Assembly: GCF_000429505.1 (NCBI RefSeq)
Contig: NZ_AUBZ01000020.1
Coordinates: 39,260-103,259, forward strand
Reading direction: 5' to 3'
Source: Aliagarivorans taiwanensis DSM 22990
GTDB taxonomy: Bacteria > Pseudomonadota > Gammaproteobacteria > Enterobacterales > Celerinatantimonadaceae
Length of the DNA stretch: 64,000 nucleotides
Both the position numbers and the translations under genes were made by a program. The notes beneath the pieces were generated by a model. It had not been told where the DNA came from, made no database searches, and saw only the letters and a list, made by a program, of their open reading frames with translations. Below are positions 1 through 7,722 of this stretch, one piece after another. The first letter of the stretch is position 1. The number at the start of each line of letters is the position of its first letter.

Positions 1-1
1 A

Positions 2-946
2 GTTACCGCCCAAGCTGCCGACCTGATCCTGCCAACCGCGATGTGGGTAGAAAAGGAGGGAGCTTACGGTAACGCTGAACGTCGTACCCAGTTCTGGCAT
101 CAGATGGTATCCGCACCAGGTAAGGCGAAATCGGATCTCTGGCAGTTGATGGAGTTTTCTAAACGCTTCAGTGTAGAGGAAGTGTGGCCAGAAGAGCTGA
201 TTGCTAAGAAACCAGAGTATCGCGGTAAAACCTTGTATGACGTATTGTTTGCCAACGGTAAGATCGATTCTTACCCCGTGGAGCAAATTGACTCACCGCT
301 TAACGATGAGTCAGCGCATTTTGGCTACTACGTGCAAAAAGGTCTGTTTGAGGAATACGCCACCTTTGGCCGTGGCCACGGTCATGATTTGGCTGACTTC
401 GATACCTACCACGAAGTACGCGGTCTGCGTTGGCCGGTGGTCGACGGTAAAGAGACCTTGTGGCGCTATCGTGAAGGCAGCGATCCGTACGTGAAAGCGG
501 GGGCTGGTTACCAATTCTATGGTAAGCCCGATGGTCGAGCACTGATTATCGCAACTCCTTATGAGCCGGCAGCTGAGTCGCCAGACGAAGAGTTCGATTT
601 GTGGCTAAGCACCGGCCGGGTGCTCGAGCACTGGCACTCAGGTTCGATGACGCGCCGGGTACCAGAGCTGTATCGCTCCTACCCAGACGCGGTGGTTTAT
701 GTTCACCCCGACGATGCCAAAGAGCGTGATTTACGCCGCGGTGATGAAGTGTTGCTGCAGAGCCGTCGCGGTGAGGTGCGTACCCGGGTTGAAACACGCG
801 GCAGGAACCGTCCACCGAAAGGCTTGGTTTACATGCCATGGTTCGATGCCAAACAGCTGACCAATAAACTGACGCTGGATGCGACCGACCCACTATCCAA
901 AGAAACCGACTTTAAGAAGTGCGCAGTGCGCATGGTCAAGGCATAG
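2..946 (+). CDS. napA: Periplasmic nitrate reductase catalytic subunit NapA, C-terminal part (5' end outside window)
   Basis: The frame is open from the first bases of the window, so only the last 314 codons of a protein that is normally about 830 residues are present. NapA is the periplasmic molybdenum enzyme that reduces nitrate to nitrite, using bis-molybdopterin guanine dinucleotide and a 4Fe-4S cluster. The visible part holds the end of the molybdopterin oxidoreductase domain ([18 protein letters not shown]) and the C-terminal molybdopterin-dinucleotide-binding domain ([15 protein letters not shown], then VYVHPDDA and the basic end). napB and napC follow directly, which confirms a nap operon. 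The cofactor and metal-binding N-terminus cannot be checked here. Confidence 0.96.
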   Translation, partial: VTAQAADLILPTAMWVEKEGAYGNAERRTQFWHQMVSAPGKAKSDLWQLMEFSKRFSVEEVWPEELIAKKPEYRGKTLYDVLFANGKIDSYPVEQIDSPLNDESAHFGYYVQKGLFEEYATFGRGHGHDLADFDTYHEVRGLRWPVVDGKETLWRYREGSDPYVKAGAGYQFYGKPDGRALIIATPYEPAAESPDEEFDLWLSTGRVLEHWHSGSMTRRVPELYRSYPDAVVYVHPDDAKERDLRRGDEVLLQSRRGEVRTRVETRGRNRPPKGLVYMPWFDAKQLTNKLTLDATDPLSKETDFKKCAVRMVKA

Positions 947-963
947 AGCAGGAGAAACAAGCA

Positions 964-1413
964 ATGACTAAAACCCTATTCGCTGTTTTGTTCGCCAGCT
1001 TTGCCATCGGACAGGTTACTGCGGACGAATACGTTACCAACGGTGGGCTTAGCTCACTGCGTGGTAGCACCGAACTGAACCAAGAGGCCCAACCGCCGAC
1101 CATGCAGTCGGTGATTGAGCAGGATACCACCTATCCCAATGCCTATATCTTTCAGCCTCCGTTGATCCCCCATGATATTCGCAACTATGAGATGAGCTTG
1201 AATGCCAACAAATGCATGTCGTGTCATAGCTGGAAGAATGCACCTGCCAGTCGCGCCACCAAGGTGAGTGTGACCCACTATCTCGGTCGCGATGGTGAGG
1301 TGTTGGCCGATGTATCACCACGTCGTTATTTCTGCTTGCAGTGCCATGTGCCGCAGGTCGATGCTCCAGAGTTGGTCGACAACCAGTTTGAGCCAGTAGA
1401 GTCACTCCGTTAA
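964..1413 (+). CDS. napB: Periplasmic nitrate reductase dihaem cytochrome c subunit NapB
   Basis: This 149-residue protein passes electrons from NapC to NapA in the periplasm. It starts with a signal peptide (MTKTLFAVLFASFAIGQVTA) and has two haem c motifs, CMSCH at residues 84-88 and CLQCH at 124-128, the usual NapB number and spacing. I chose ATG 964, which follows an AGGAG about 10 bases upstream. An upstream in-frame ATG at 919 lies inside napA and would put 15 charged residues before the signal peptide. It lies 17 bases after napA in the same operon. Confidence 0.96.
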   Translation: MTKTLFAVLFASFAIGQVTADEYVTNGGLSSLRGSTELNQEAQPPTMQSVIEQDTTYPNAYIFQPPLIPHDIRNYEMSLNANKCMSCHSWKNAPASRATKVSVTHYLGRDGEVLADVSPRRYFCLQCHVPQVDAPELVDNQFEPVESLR

Positions 1414-1428
1414 CCAAGAGGCAGCAGT

Positions 1429-2004
1429 ATGAAATGGATAAAGGCCTTTTTTAAGGCCCTCTCACGTCCCAGTAAGGCCGCGGTTGGTATTGTGCTAGCG
1501 TTGGGGTTCTTCGGTGGGATCATGTTTTGGGGGGCATTTAATACGGGGATGGAGTTGACCAACACAGAAGAGTTCTGTGCCGGCTGTCACCAGCCCATTG
1601 TTAAAGAGATCCAATCTACCATCCACTATTCAAATCGCTCCGGGGTCAGAGCAATCTGTTCCGATTGCCATGTGCCACACAACTGGACCGACAAAATGGT
1701 GCGTAAGGTGCAAGCCAGTAAAGAGGTGTTTGCCCACATCATGGGAACCATCAGTACTGAAGAGAAGTTTCAGGCTCGCCGCAAGCACTTGGCTGAACGT
1801 GAGTGGCATCGCTTGAAAGAGAACGATTCACTCGAGTGTCGTAACTGTCACGAGTTCGAATATATGGACTTCACTGAACAAGGTCCTCGCAGTGTTGCAC
1901 AGCACTCCACCGCGCTGGCTGATGGCGACAAGACCTGTGTAGATTGCCATAAGGGCATTGCTCACCGCTTGCCGGATATGGCCGGTGTTGAAGGCTGGCA
2001 ATAA
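1429..2004 (+). CDS. napC: Tetrahaem cytochrome c quinol dehydrogenase NapC
   Basis: This 191-residue NapC/NirT-family protein is anchored in the inner membrane and takes electrons from quinol for the NapAB complex. A single N-terminal membrane helix (about residues 18-38) is followed by four CxxCH haem motifs: CAGCH at 50, CSDCH at 77, CRNCH at 137 and CVDCH at 170. It follows napB by 15 bases with GAGGCAG as a likely ribosome site. No napG or napH is present here, so quinol oxidation presumably relies on NapC. Confidence 0.96.
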   Translation: MKWIKAFFKALSRPSKAAVGIVLALGFFGGIMFWGAFNTGMELTNTEEFCAGCHQPIVKEIQSTIHYSNRSGVRAICSDCHVPHNWTDKMVRKVQASKEVFAHIMGTISTEEKFQARRKHLAEREWHRLKENDSLECRNCHEFEYMDFTEQGPRSVAQHSTALADGDKTCVDCHKGIAHRLPDMAGVEGWQ

Positions 2005-2013
2005 GGAGCCGAG

Positions 2014-2139
2014 ATGAGTCAACTAGAATCAATTATTTGGCATGTATTGGGCTATGCGGCGATACCCACCATTTTGCTCGGAGGTTTTGTCGCTGTGGCG
2101 TTGGTAAGCTTGCTGATATTACGCCGCTGGGATCAGTAA
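2014..2139 (+). CDS. Small single-pass membrane protein linked to nap (TIGR02808-like)
   Basis: This 41-codon reading frame starts at ATG 2014 with AAGGAG ending 6 bases before it, 9 bases after the napC stop. It encodes MSQLESIIWHVLGYAAIPTI followed by a hydrophobic stretch and the end LRRWDQ, a single membrane helix with a short basic tail. A family of about 45-residue single-helix proteins found beside nap genes in Vibrio and Photobacterium (TIGR02808) fits in size, position and style. The function is unknown; a role in assembling or anchoring the Nap electron-transfer complex is only inference. It is the last gene before the operon terminator. Confidence 0.8.
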   Translation: MSQLESIIWHVLGYAAIPTILLGGFVAVALVSLLILRRWDQ

Positions 2140-2155
2140 ACCATTGATGATAATC

Positions 2156-2196
2156 GAGGCCTCCAGTCAAAAATGGCTGAGAGGCCTTTATTTTTG
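2156..2196 (+). terminator. Rho-independent terminator of the nap operon
   Basis: AGGCCTC (2157-2163) pairs with GAGGCCT (2181-2187), and the stem continues inwards as CAGTC with GGCTG. It is followed by TTATTTTT. It lies 17 bases after the small nap-linked gene. Confidence 0.85.
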
Positions 2197-2264
2197 TTAA
2201 TAGCAACGGCATGCTGGTAACAAAGTAGAAGCTTGTAAAAGCATAGGGATGTAAAGGGTTAGAC

Positions 2265-2816
2265 GTGGTACCTGCTGCAGCCGTTCTAGCGGGCGGATTA
2301 TCGACAAGGATGGGTCAGGACAAGGCCTTGCTACCTTGGCAAGGCAAAACGTGGTTGCAACACAGCATGGAGCTATTAGCGCAGTTGTGCCAACAGTGCT
2401 ATGTAAGCGGCAATTACGAAGGTTTCGCTTGTATCCCGGATCTATATGAAAAACGTGGCCCCCTCGGTGGCATTGCAAGCTGTCTTAATGCCAATCCGAG
2501 CAAGTCTGCATGGCTGTTTTGTCCGGTCGATATGCCGTTGTTATCGTTAAGCGCGCTAGAGCAACTTGCTCACAGTTATCAATCAAAGCCCGGCAGTTAT
2601 CACTTTCAAGACTCGCTCTTTCCCCTTATCGTGCAAAACACCCCTGACACTCGCGCGGTTATTTCACAACAACTCGCTCAGGGAGACTACCGCCTTCGCG
2701 CTTTTCTCAAGACGACTCAAAGCGAAGCGCTAGTAAGCAGCGAGCAACCCGCGGTATTTGGAAACGTGAATACGCCCCAGCAGTGGCGTGACATACAACA
2801 ATTAAGGAGTAACTAA
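2265..2816 (+). CDS. mobA: Molybdenum cofactor guanylyltransferase MobA
   Basis: MobA transfers GMP from GTP to molybdopterin to make the guanine dinucleotide cofactor used by NapA and its relatives. The 183-residue protein has the nucleotidyltransferase signature LAGGLSTRMGQDKALLPW at residues 8-25 and the acidic metal motif CPVDMPLL further on. The GTG at 2265 is the only usable start, since no other start codon lies just upstream in frame; AAAGGG stands 6 bases before it. It is the first gene of the cofactor operon and overlaps moaB by one base. Confidence 0.93.
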   Translation: MVPAAAVLAGGLSTRMGQDKALLPWQGKTWLQHSMELLAQLCQQCYVSGNYEGFACIPDLYEKRGPLGGIASCLNANPSKSAWLFCPVDMPLLSLSALEQLAHSYQSKPGSYHFQDSLFPLIVQNTPDTRAVISQQLAQGDYRLRAFLKTTQSEALVSSEQPAVFGNVNTPQQWRDIQQLRSN

Positions 2817-3343
2817 TGGGCCATTTGGCAAGTGCAGAAAAAAAGCCATTGCGCGTGGCAGTTCTTACCGTATCTGATACCCGAACCGAGGAAAACGATA
2901 CCTCGGGTGCTTTTCTGGTCGAGGCGCTAAGCGAAGCCGGTCATAAGGTTGCAGACAAGCAGATCGTTATCGATGACGTATATAAGCTGCGCGCAATCGT
3001 GAGCAAATGGATTGCGGATCCAACTATCCAATGTGTTATCTCAACGGGAGGCACTGGTTTTACTGAGCGTGATAACACTCCCGAAGCGCTAAGCGTATTG
3101 TTTGATAAACCCATCGAAGGCTTCGGTGAGCTGTTCCGCTATGTGTCGTACCAAGAGATCGGTACCTCTACCGTGCAAAGTCGTGCTATTGCCGGAATGG
3201 CAAACAAGACGGCCATCTTCTGCGTTCCCGGTTCAACCAACGCCTGCAAAACAGCTTGGAACAGCATCTTGCTTGAGCAGCTAGACTCGACCCACAAGCC
3301 GTGTAACTTTGCCCCTCATGTCAAGGAGGTGGACGCTTGCTAA
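2816..3343 (+). CDS. moaB: Molybdenum cofactor biosynthesis protein MoaB (MogA/MoaB family)
   Basis: MoaB-family proteins bind molybdopterin and are related to MogA, which adenylylates it before molybdenum insertion. The 175-residue protein has the family signature [18 protein letters not shown] and a MoaB-type C-terminus. The start overlaps the mobA stop (TAATG). E. coli MoaB has little activity and MogA does the work; no mogA is present here, so which activity this protein has is not decided by the sequence. Confidence 0.92.
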   Translation: MGHLASAEKKPLRVAVLTVSDTRTEENDTSGAFLVEALSEAGHKVADKQIVIDDVYKLRAIVSKWIADPTIQCVISTGGTGFTERDNTPEALSVLFDKPIEGFGELFRYVSYQEIGTSTVQSRAIAGMANKTAIFCVPGSTNACKTAWNSILLEQLDSTHKPCNFAPHVKEVDAC

Positions 3344-3855
3344 GTCATTTGAACCACAACGGCGAGGCAGAGATGGTTGATGTCTCTGCCAAGCAGCAGA
3401 CGGTGCGCGAGGCGCGTGCTCAGGCGCGAGTCTCGCTATCCGCCCAGTGCTGGGCGGCGCTATCTGCCGAGAACAATCCTAAGGGCGAAGTACTAGGTTG
3501 CGCTCGGCTTGCGGGCATTATGGCGGCCAAGAAGACCAGCGACCTTATTCCTTTGTGTCATCCCTTGATGATCTCCAAGGTGGCTATCGAGTTTGAGTTG
3601 GACGAGGCGCAGTATCAGATCCGGGTGGAAAGCCGAGTGCGACTAACTGGCACGACCGGTGTCGAGATGGAGGCATTAACCGCAGCCAGTGTCGCAGCAC
3701 TTACCATCTACGATATGCTCAAAGCGGTTCAAAAAGACATCGTGATCAGCGAGGTAAAGCTTTTGGAGAAAAGCGGCGGTAAGTCAGGCCACTTTATCGC
3801 AGAGCATGGCGAGCAGCATACTAACACTACCAAGGGAACTGGCGATGAAGATTAA
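3337..3855 (+). CDS. moaC: Cyclic pyranopterin monophosphate synthase MoaC
   Basis: MoaC converts the MoaA product (3',8-cyclo-GTP) to cyclic pyranopterin monophosphate. The 172-residue protein contains [20 protein letters not shown] near the start, [13 protein letters not shown] in the middle and [20 protein letters not shown] near the end, all core MoaC motifs. It starts with TTG at 3337; a strong AAGGAGGT ends 6 bases before it and the product lines up with the E. coli N-terminus. It overlaps moaB by 7 bases. moaA is not in this window. Confidence 0.94.
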   Translation: MLSHLNHNGEAEMVDVSAKQQTVREARAQARVSLSAQCWAALSAENNPKGEVLGCARLAGIMAAKKTSDLIPLCHPLMISKVAIEFELDEAQYQIRVESRVRLTGTTGVEMEALTAASVAALTIYDMLKAVQKDIVISEVKLLEKSGGKSGHFIAEHGEQHTNTTKGTGDED

Positions 3856-4090
3856 CGTACGTTTGTTCGCGCGCCTACGCGAGCAATTGGGCGATAGCGT
3901 TCAGTGTGAATGCCCAGAAGGTGCAACGGTAGCGGCACTTACCGACCAACTGGCTTCTCGAGGCGACAATTGGGCGCAGTTAAAGTCGCAAGAGATCCTC
4001 TGTGCAGTCAATCAGCAGCAAGTCAGTGGCGAGCATCGTTTGGCAGACAATGATGAAGTCGCCTTTTTCCCCCCGGTCACAGGCGGATAG
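3845..4090 (+). CDS. moaD: Molybdopterin synthase sulfur carrier subunit MoaD
   Basis: MoaD is a ubiquitin-like protein whose C-terminal glycine carries the thiocarboxylate sulfur for the molybdopterin dithiolene. This 81-residue protein ends in VTGG, as required. ATG 3845 gives [16 protein letters not shown], the normal N-terminus; an in-frame ATG at 3806 would add 13 unrelated residues encoded inside moaC. It overlaps moaC by 11 bases. Confidence 0.95.
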   Translation: MKINVRLFARLREQLGDSVQCECPEGATVAALTDQLASRGDNWAQLKSQEILCAVNQQQVSGEHRLADNDEVAFFPPVTGG

Positions 4091-4094
4091 TCGG

Positions 4095-4538
4095 GTGATT
4101 TCAGTGCAAAAAGAGGACTTCGATGTTGCTGCGCTATACCAAGCCCTGCAGCAGAACCCATCAAGCGGCGCCGTGGTGACATTCACCGGTCTGGTGCGCG
4201 ATCTCAACCTCGGCACGGCAGTCAACGCGCTGTTTATCGAACACTATCCGGGGATGACGGAACGCGCGCTCTCGGATATTGTCGAACAAGCCAAACAGCG
4301 CTGGCCGATTAACGATGTGGCAGTGGTGCATCGGGTTGGCCGGTTAGAGGTCAATCAGCAAATCGTGTTTGTCGGCGTTAATTCCGCCCACCGTCAGGCA
4401 GCTTTTGATGCCTGCGAGTTCATAATGGACTACCTTAAAACCTCAGCGCCTTTTTGGAAAAAGGAGCTTAGCGATCAAGGAGAACAATGGCTCGAGCAGA
4501 GAGAAAGCGACAGGGTTGCCAGCAAGCGCTGGTCTTAA
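4095..4538 (+). CDS. moaE: Molybdopterin synthase catalytic subunit MoaE
   Basis: MoaE pairs with MoaD to put two sulfurs into cyclic pyranopterin monophosphate. The 147-residue protein shows GAVVTFTGLVRDLNLG, the EHYPGMTERAL segment and the catalytic lysine region YLKTSAPFWKKE. I chose GTG 4095, four bases after the moaD stop and preceded by AGGCGG; a second GTG at 4104 is possible. The longer in-frame opening from 4002 lies inside moaD and does not match the family. Confidence 0.93.
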   Translation: MISVQKEDFDVAALYQALQQNPSSGAVVTFTGLVRDLNLGTAVNALFIEHYPGMTERALSDIVEQAKQRWPINDVAVVHRVGRLEVNQQIVFVGVNSAHRQAAFDACEFIMDYLKTSAPFWKKELSDQGEQWLEQRESDRVASKRWS

Positions 4539-5179
4539 GCTTACTGAGCATAGTATTGTCGTGGGCGCCAGCCGGCGCCCATACCCTCGATATCGGTGTA
4601 TCGAGTAACTTCGAGCCTGCCTTGCAAGCGTTGGTGAAAGGTTATCAGCAACGCACCCATATGCCTCACCTTCGGATTAAAGCCGCTTCAAGCGGCGTTC
4701 TTTACCAGCAAATTCTGCAGGGCGAAGAGATAGACATTTTCTTTTCTGCCGATAAGTTGCGGCCGAAGCTTTTGCATGATGGTGGTGTAGCATCGCGTAT
4801 TAGCGCTTATGTTCAAGGCCGTTTAGTGTTTTGGGCGCCAAGCACCAGTAAAGGTGAACAGGGAAGGGTGGATCAGTCCACCTGGCAGAATTGGCAGCAA
4901 CCGTATGTGTTAGCTAACCCGCTCAATGCCCCTTATGGCGTAACTGCTAAGCAGGTGATTAGTCAAATCGATGGTCGTGCGACGCCGGTTATCGCCAGCG
5001 ACGTAGAACAAGCCTACCATTTCATTTTGGCAGATCGCGTCCCGGCCGGTTTTGTCTCTCTGGCTCAAGTGATTTACCAGCCTGCTGGAGACTACTGGTT
5101 AGTACCCCGGCACTACTATCAACCCTTAGAGCAGTTTTACGCCGTTCTTGATGAAACCAAAGAAGTCAGTGAGCTATAA
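4487..5179 (+). CDS. modA: Molybdate-binding periplasmic protein ModA, cut short by an in-frame stop
   Basis: ModA is the periplasmic ligand-binding part of molybdate ABC import. The product has a signal peptide (hydrophobic residues about 13-31), then the type II binding-protein motifs VSSNFEPAL, AASSGVLYQQI and IFFSADKLRPK. It ends at TAA 5177-5179 after 230 residues. The same frame then continues for 27 codons to TAG 5261-5263 and encodes FIESEEGRAILKAFGY, the normal ModA C-terminal helix, so the intact protein would have been about 258 residues, close to E. coli ModA (257). The gene overlaps moaE by 52 bases with AAGGAG before the ATG. No modB or modC follows. It may be a recent pseudogene, a read-through gene or a sequencing error. 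Confidence 0.85.
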   Translation: MARAERKRQGCQQALVLSLLSIVLSWAPAGAHTLDIGVSSNFEPALQALVKGYQQRTHMPHLRIKAASSGVLYQQILQGEEIDIFFSADKLRPKLLHDGGVASRISAYVQGRLVFWAPSTSKGEQGRVDQSTWQNWQQPYVLANPLNAPYGVTAKQVISQIDGRATPVIASDVEQAYHFILADRVPAGFVSLAQVIYQPAGDYWLVPRHYYQPLEQFYAVLDETKEVSEL

Positions 5180-5254
5180 GCGTTTATCGAATCAGAAGAG
5201 GGGCGCGCAATCCTTAAAGCCTTTGGCTACGCGCCGCTCGAAGAAAGCCAAGCG

Positions 5255-6481
5255 TCACACTAGTGGTGCCCGGAACATTTCCACGTTAACCCGTTCACCT
5301 TTTGCAACTGCACCGCGCTCACGCTCCAGTACAATAAAACAGTTCGCATCGCTCAGACTACTGAACACACCACTGCCTTGAGCCCCGGTGGTCGTCACTA
5401 CGGGGTTACCATCTTCGTCACAACCTAAGATGCCGCGTTGGAAGTCGGTTCGACCGGGCGACTTACGGATAGCGCAGCCCGCCTTAACTTTGACGCTAGT
5501 CGGTGACGGACGTTCCCAGCCCATAGCGCTCGCCAGCATAGGCATAGCGAGCTGATAGAAGGTCACAATCGCTGACACTGGGTTACCGGGTAGTCCAATG
5601 AAGTGACTATCGCCAATAGGCCCATAGGCGAAGGGTTTACCGGGCTTCATCGCCAGTTTCCAGAACGCGACTTTGCCTAACTCGTCCAATACCGTCTTGG
5701 TGTAATCAGCATCACCTACTGATACCCCGCCACTGCAAATAATGATGTCTGCGAGTTCACTGGCATGGACATAGGCGTCATGAATAGCGTGATAGTCATC
5801 TTTGATTACGCCTAGGTCGAACAGCTCAATCGGTAACTTGGATAGCATTGCGTGCAAGGCGAAACGGTTGCTGTCATAAATCGCCCCGGGAGCAAGTGGT
5901 GTACCGGGTTGGGTAAGCTCGTCCCCGGTGGATAGGAGCGCGACTTTAAGGCGTGTACGTACCATAGCGCTGGCAATCCCCAAACTGGCCAGTCGTCCGA
6001 TATCGGCGGTCTTTAACTGATGACCTACTGGAATCGCTGTTTCACCTTGCTTGATATCTTCACCGGCACGACGAATGTTTGAACCCGCTTTGTGTTTTAA
6101 GATGCGCACCACGTTGCCGCTTGCTTCGGTGTTTTCCTGCATTACCACCGTATCTGCATTGGGTGGGATAGGCGCACCGGTCATAATGCGCACGCATTCT
6201 CCGGGTTGTAGTGGCAAATCGTCGTAATCACCGGCCAGTACGCTACCTCTTATGGTGAGGGTGTCGCCTTCAAGTGATGCTGCGTTAAAGGCGTAGCCAT
6301 CCATTGCGCTGTTATCGAACGCGGGCACATTGATGGGGCTGACGATAGCCTGTGCAGTGATTCGTCCAAGTAAATCGCTAAGCTCGACGCTTTCTTCACC
6401 ACAAAGCAGCGGTACGTGTTGGGTCAATTGAGTAAGGGCGGCGTGGAAGTCGAGAAGTCCGGGGCTTGCGCATTGGTCCAT
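5255..6481 (-). CDS. moeA: Molybdopterin molybdenumtransferase MoeA
   Basis: MoeA inserts molybdate into adenylylated molybdopterin. The 408-residue protein (E. coli 411) has VPAFDNSAMDGYAF and the MoCF/MogA-like domain with STGDEL, YDSNRFALHAML, ICSGGVSVGDADYTK and GLPGNPVSAIVTF. I chose ATG at 6481 because the product then begins MDQCASPGLLDFHAALTQL like known MoeA; the frame stays open 58 codons further upstream but that part is unrelated to the family. The gene is convergent with modA, and its stop region overlaps the reading-frame tail of modA. Confidence 0.95.
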   Translation of the reverse strand: MDQCASPGLLDFHAALTQLTQHVPLLCGEESVELSDLLGRITAQAIVSPINVPAFDNSAMDGYAFNAASLEGDTLTIRGSVLAGDYDDLPLQPGECVRIMTGAPIPPNADTVVMQENTEASGNVVRILKHKAGSNIRRAGEDIKQGETAIPVGHQLKTADIGRLASLGIASAMVRTRLKVALLSTGDELTQPGTPLAPGAIYDSNRFALHAMLSKLPIELFDLGVIKDDYHAIHDAYVHASELADIIICSGGVSVGDADYTKTVLDELGKVAFWKLAMKPGKPFAYGPIGDSHFIGLPGNPVSAIVTFYQLAMPMLASAMGWERPSPTSVKVKAGCAIRKSPGRTDFQRGILGCDEDGNPVVTTTGAQGSGVFSSLSDANCFIVLERERGAVAKGERVNVEMFRAPLV

Positions 6482-6759
6482 AGGGGCAATTTGTCCTTGC
6501 TTTATTGCGTTTGCGCTAGCATTACAAATCTTTTGATTGAGAACAATGGAAGCGCAATGTTTCAGATTCCTTACATTGCTCTTGGCGTGCAGATCAACTA
6601 AAATGAGATCAAGCTCATGAATACAGCACGTGACAACTGCGCTTTTAATCCACATCGATTAATAGTAGTTAGGTCGTTTGAAAGTCTTTCATTCATCTAG
6701 GCAGACAACGGTTAAGTGCGCTTCAGGACGATAAGAGCGCTGAAAATATTGGGGATACT
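6482..6759. promoter_or_regulatory. Divergent intergenic region of moeA and a GNAT gene
   Basis: This 278-base stretch must hold promoters for both divergent genes. The clearest feature is a perfect inverted repeat ATGAG-ATCAAG-CTCAT at 6603-6618, with 5-base arms and a 6-base spacer. The geometry is like a CRP/FNR-family site but the arms do not match either consensus well. I see no confident promoter hexamers and no supported small gene. Confidence 0.3.
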
Positions 6760-7362
6760 ATGCTGACCGAGCACCAAAACAGCTTGGAAATTAGAGCGAT
6801 TACTTGTCTGGAACTTTATCAGTTCTGCGACATTTTAATGGAAGCGGCCAACTGGGCCGAGCATACCGGCGAACAGTTCTGGACCGGTAAAGATATTACC
6901 CCCCATGCCTTGCTCGCTAAGTACCGCTTAGACGAGATGTTCCTTGGTTTTAGTCGTGGCGTCCCCGTCGCTGCGATGGTTCTGAATAATCAAACCCATA
7001 GCCTTCAGCTAGACGAGAAAAGCACCCGCGAAAGCATGTTTATGCGCAAGCTTACTGTACGCCGCGATTATGCGGGAGTCGGCTACGCCAAGCAGATGGT
7101 TGACTGGTCGCGCCGCTTTGCGACAGAACGTGGTTATACCTTGCTTAATTTGATTTGTGAGTGCAATAACCAGCGTTTGCGTTGGACCCTTGGCCAATTT
7201 GGCTTCAACGAACTTGATGGGGTTAACGGTAAAGGCAAACCCACTCGCTTCTTCCAACTCGACCTCGACAAGTGCGCCATCCCCATCAGTAAACACGCCA
7301 AACAATCCTTCGCTCAAGAACTCCTATCCAGCCCAACGCCCATCAACCCCTTGTTGAATTGA
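6760..7362 (+). CDS. GNAT-family N-acetyltransferase of unknown substrate
   Basis: The 200-residue protein has the GNAT fold order: a helix-rich N-terminus, then MFMRKLTVRRDYAGVGYAKQ around residues 88-107, where the RRDYAGVGYA part matches the acetyl-CoA-binding motif A, and a later LLNLICECNNQRLRWTLGQFGF strand-helix that fits motif B. The substrate cannot be told from sequence. ATG 6760 is preceded by GGGGA. The last 30 residues are polar and low in order. It stands alone between divergent moeA and the acylphosphatase gene, 38 bases upstream of the latter, and may be cotranscribed with it. Confidence 0.75.
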   Translation: MLTEHQNSLEIRAITCLELYQFCDILMEAANWAEHTGEQFWTGKDITPHALLAKYRLDEMFLGFSRGVPVAAMVLNNQTHSLQLDEKSTRESMFMRKLTVRRDYAGVGYAKQMVDWSRRFATERGYTLLNLICECNNQRLRWTLGQFGFNELDGVNGKGKPTRFFQLDLDKCAIPISKHAKQSFAQELLSSPTPINPLLN

Positions 7363-7400
7363 ACGCCGAGTTCACCGGCTAACGAAGGCAGGGCAACCCG

Positions 7401-7676
7401 ATGAAACGACTCCACGCATTGGTTAGCGGAAAAGTGCAAGGAGTCGGTTTTCGCTACTTCACCCAGAAGCAAGCAAACACTCTGTCTCTTGTAGGGATCG
7501 CGCGCAATCTAGCTGATGGCCGGGTTGAAGTGATTGCAGAGGGTGATGAGCAATCACTTAAAGCTTTGCAGCTGTGGCTACAGCAAGGATCGCCGGCAGC
7601 AAATGTGGAGTCTGTCAGCGTCGTTGCACTTAACGAGATTACTGACAGAACCTATTCTCAATTCAGCACCAACTAA
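7401..7676 (+). CDS. yccX: Acylphosphatase
   Basis: Acylphosphatase hydrolyses carboxyl-phosphate bonds in small acyl phosphates. The 91-residue protein (normal size) has the phosphate-binding loop GKVQGVGFR with catalytic Arg18 and the segment ARNLADGRVEV with catalytic Asn36. The start ATG 7401 gives MKRLHALVSG. It lies downstream of the GNAT gene and ends at a strong hairpin terminator shared with convergent metG. Confidence 0.95.
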   Translation: MKRLHALVSGKVQGVGFRYFTQKQANTLSLVGIARNLADGRVEVIAEGDEQSLKALQLWLQQGSPAANVESVSVVALNEITDRTYSQFSTN

Positions 7677-7703
7677 AAAGCCCACGCAAAGGTGGGCTTT
7701 TTT
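7676..7703. terminator. Bidirectional terminator between yccX and metG
   Basis: GCCCAC (7680-7685) and GTGGGC (7692-7697) flank a 6-base loop, with AAAAA before and TTTTTT after, so it can end transcripts from both sides. Confidence 0.9.
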
Positions 7704-7722
7704 GGTACTTAGTTGAGCGCGT

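Noticed and set aside
4002..4094. Upstream in-frame ATG for moaE
   Set aside because: It lies inside moaD and its product has no similarity to MoaE; GTG 4095 has a better ribosome site.
6603..6618. CRP or FNR site before moeA
   Set aside because: The palindrome is perfect but its arms (ATGAG/CTCAT) fit neither TGTGA nor TTGAT; kept only as an unnamed repeat.
6482..6655. Longer moeA start, 58 codons upstream
   Set aside because: The extension does not look like MoeA and would cover the likely promoter; ATG 6481 gives the family N-terminus.
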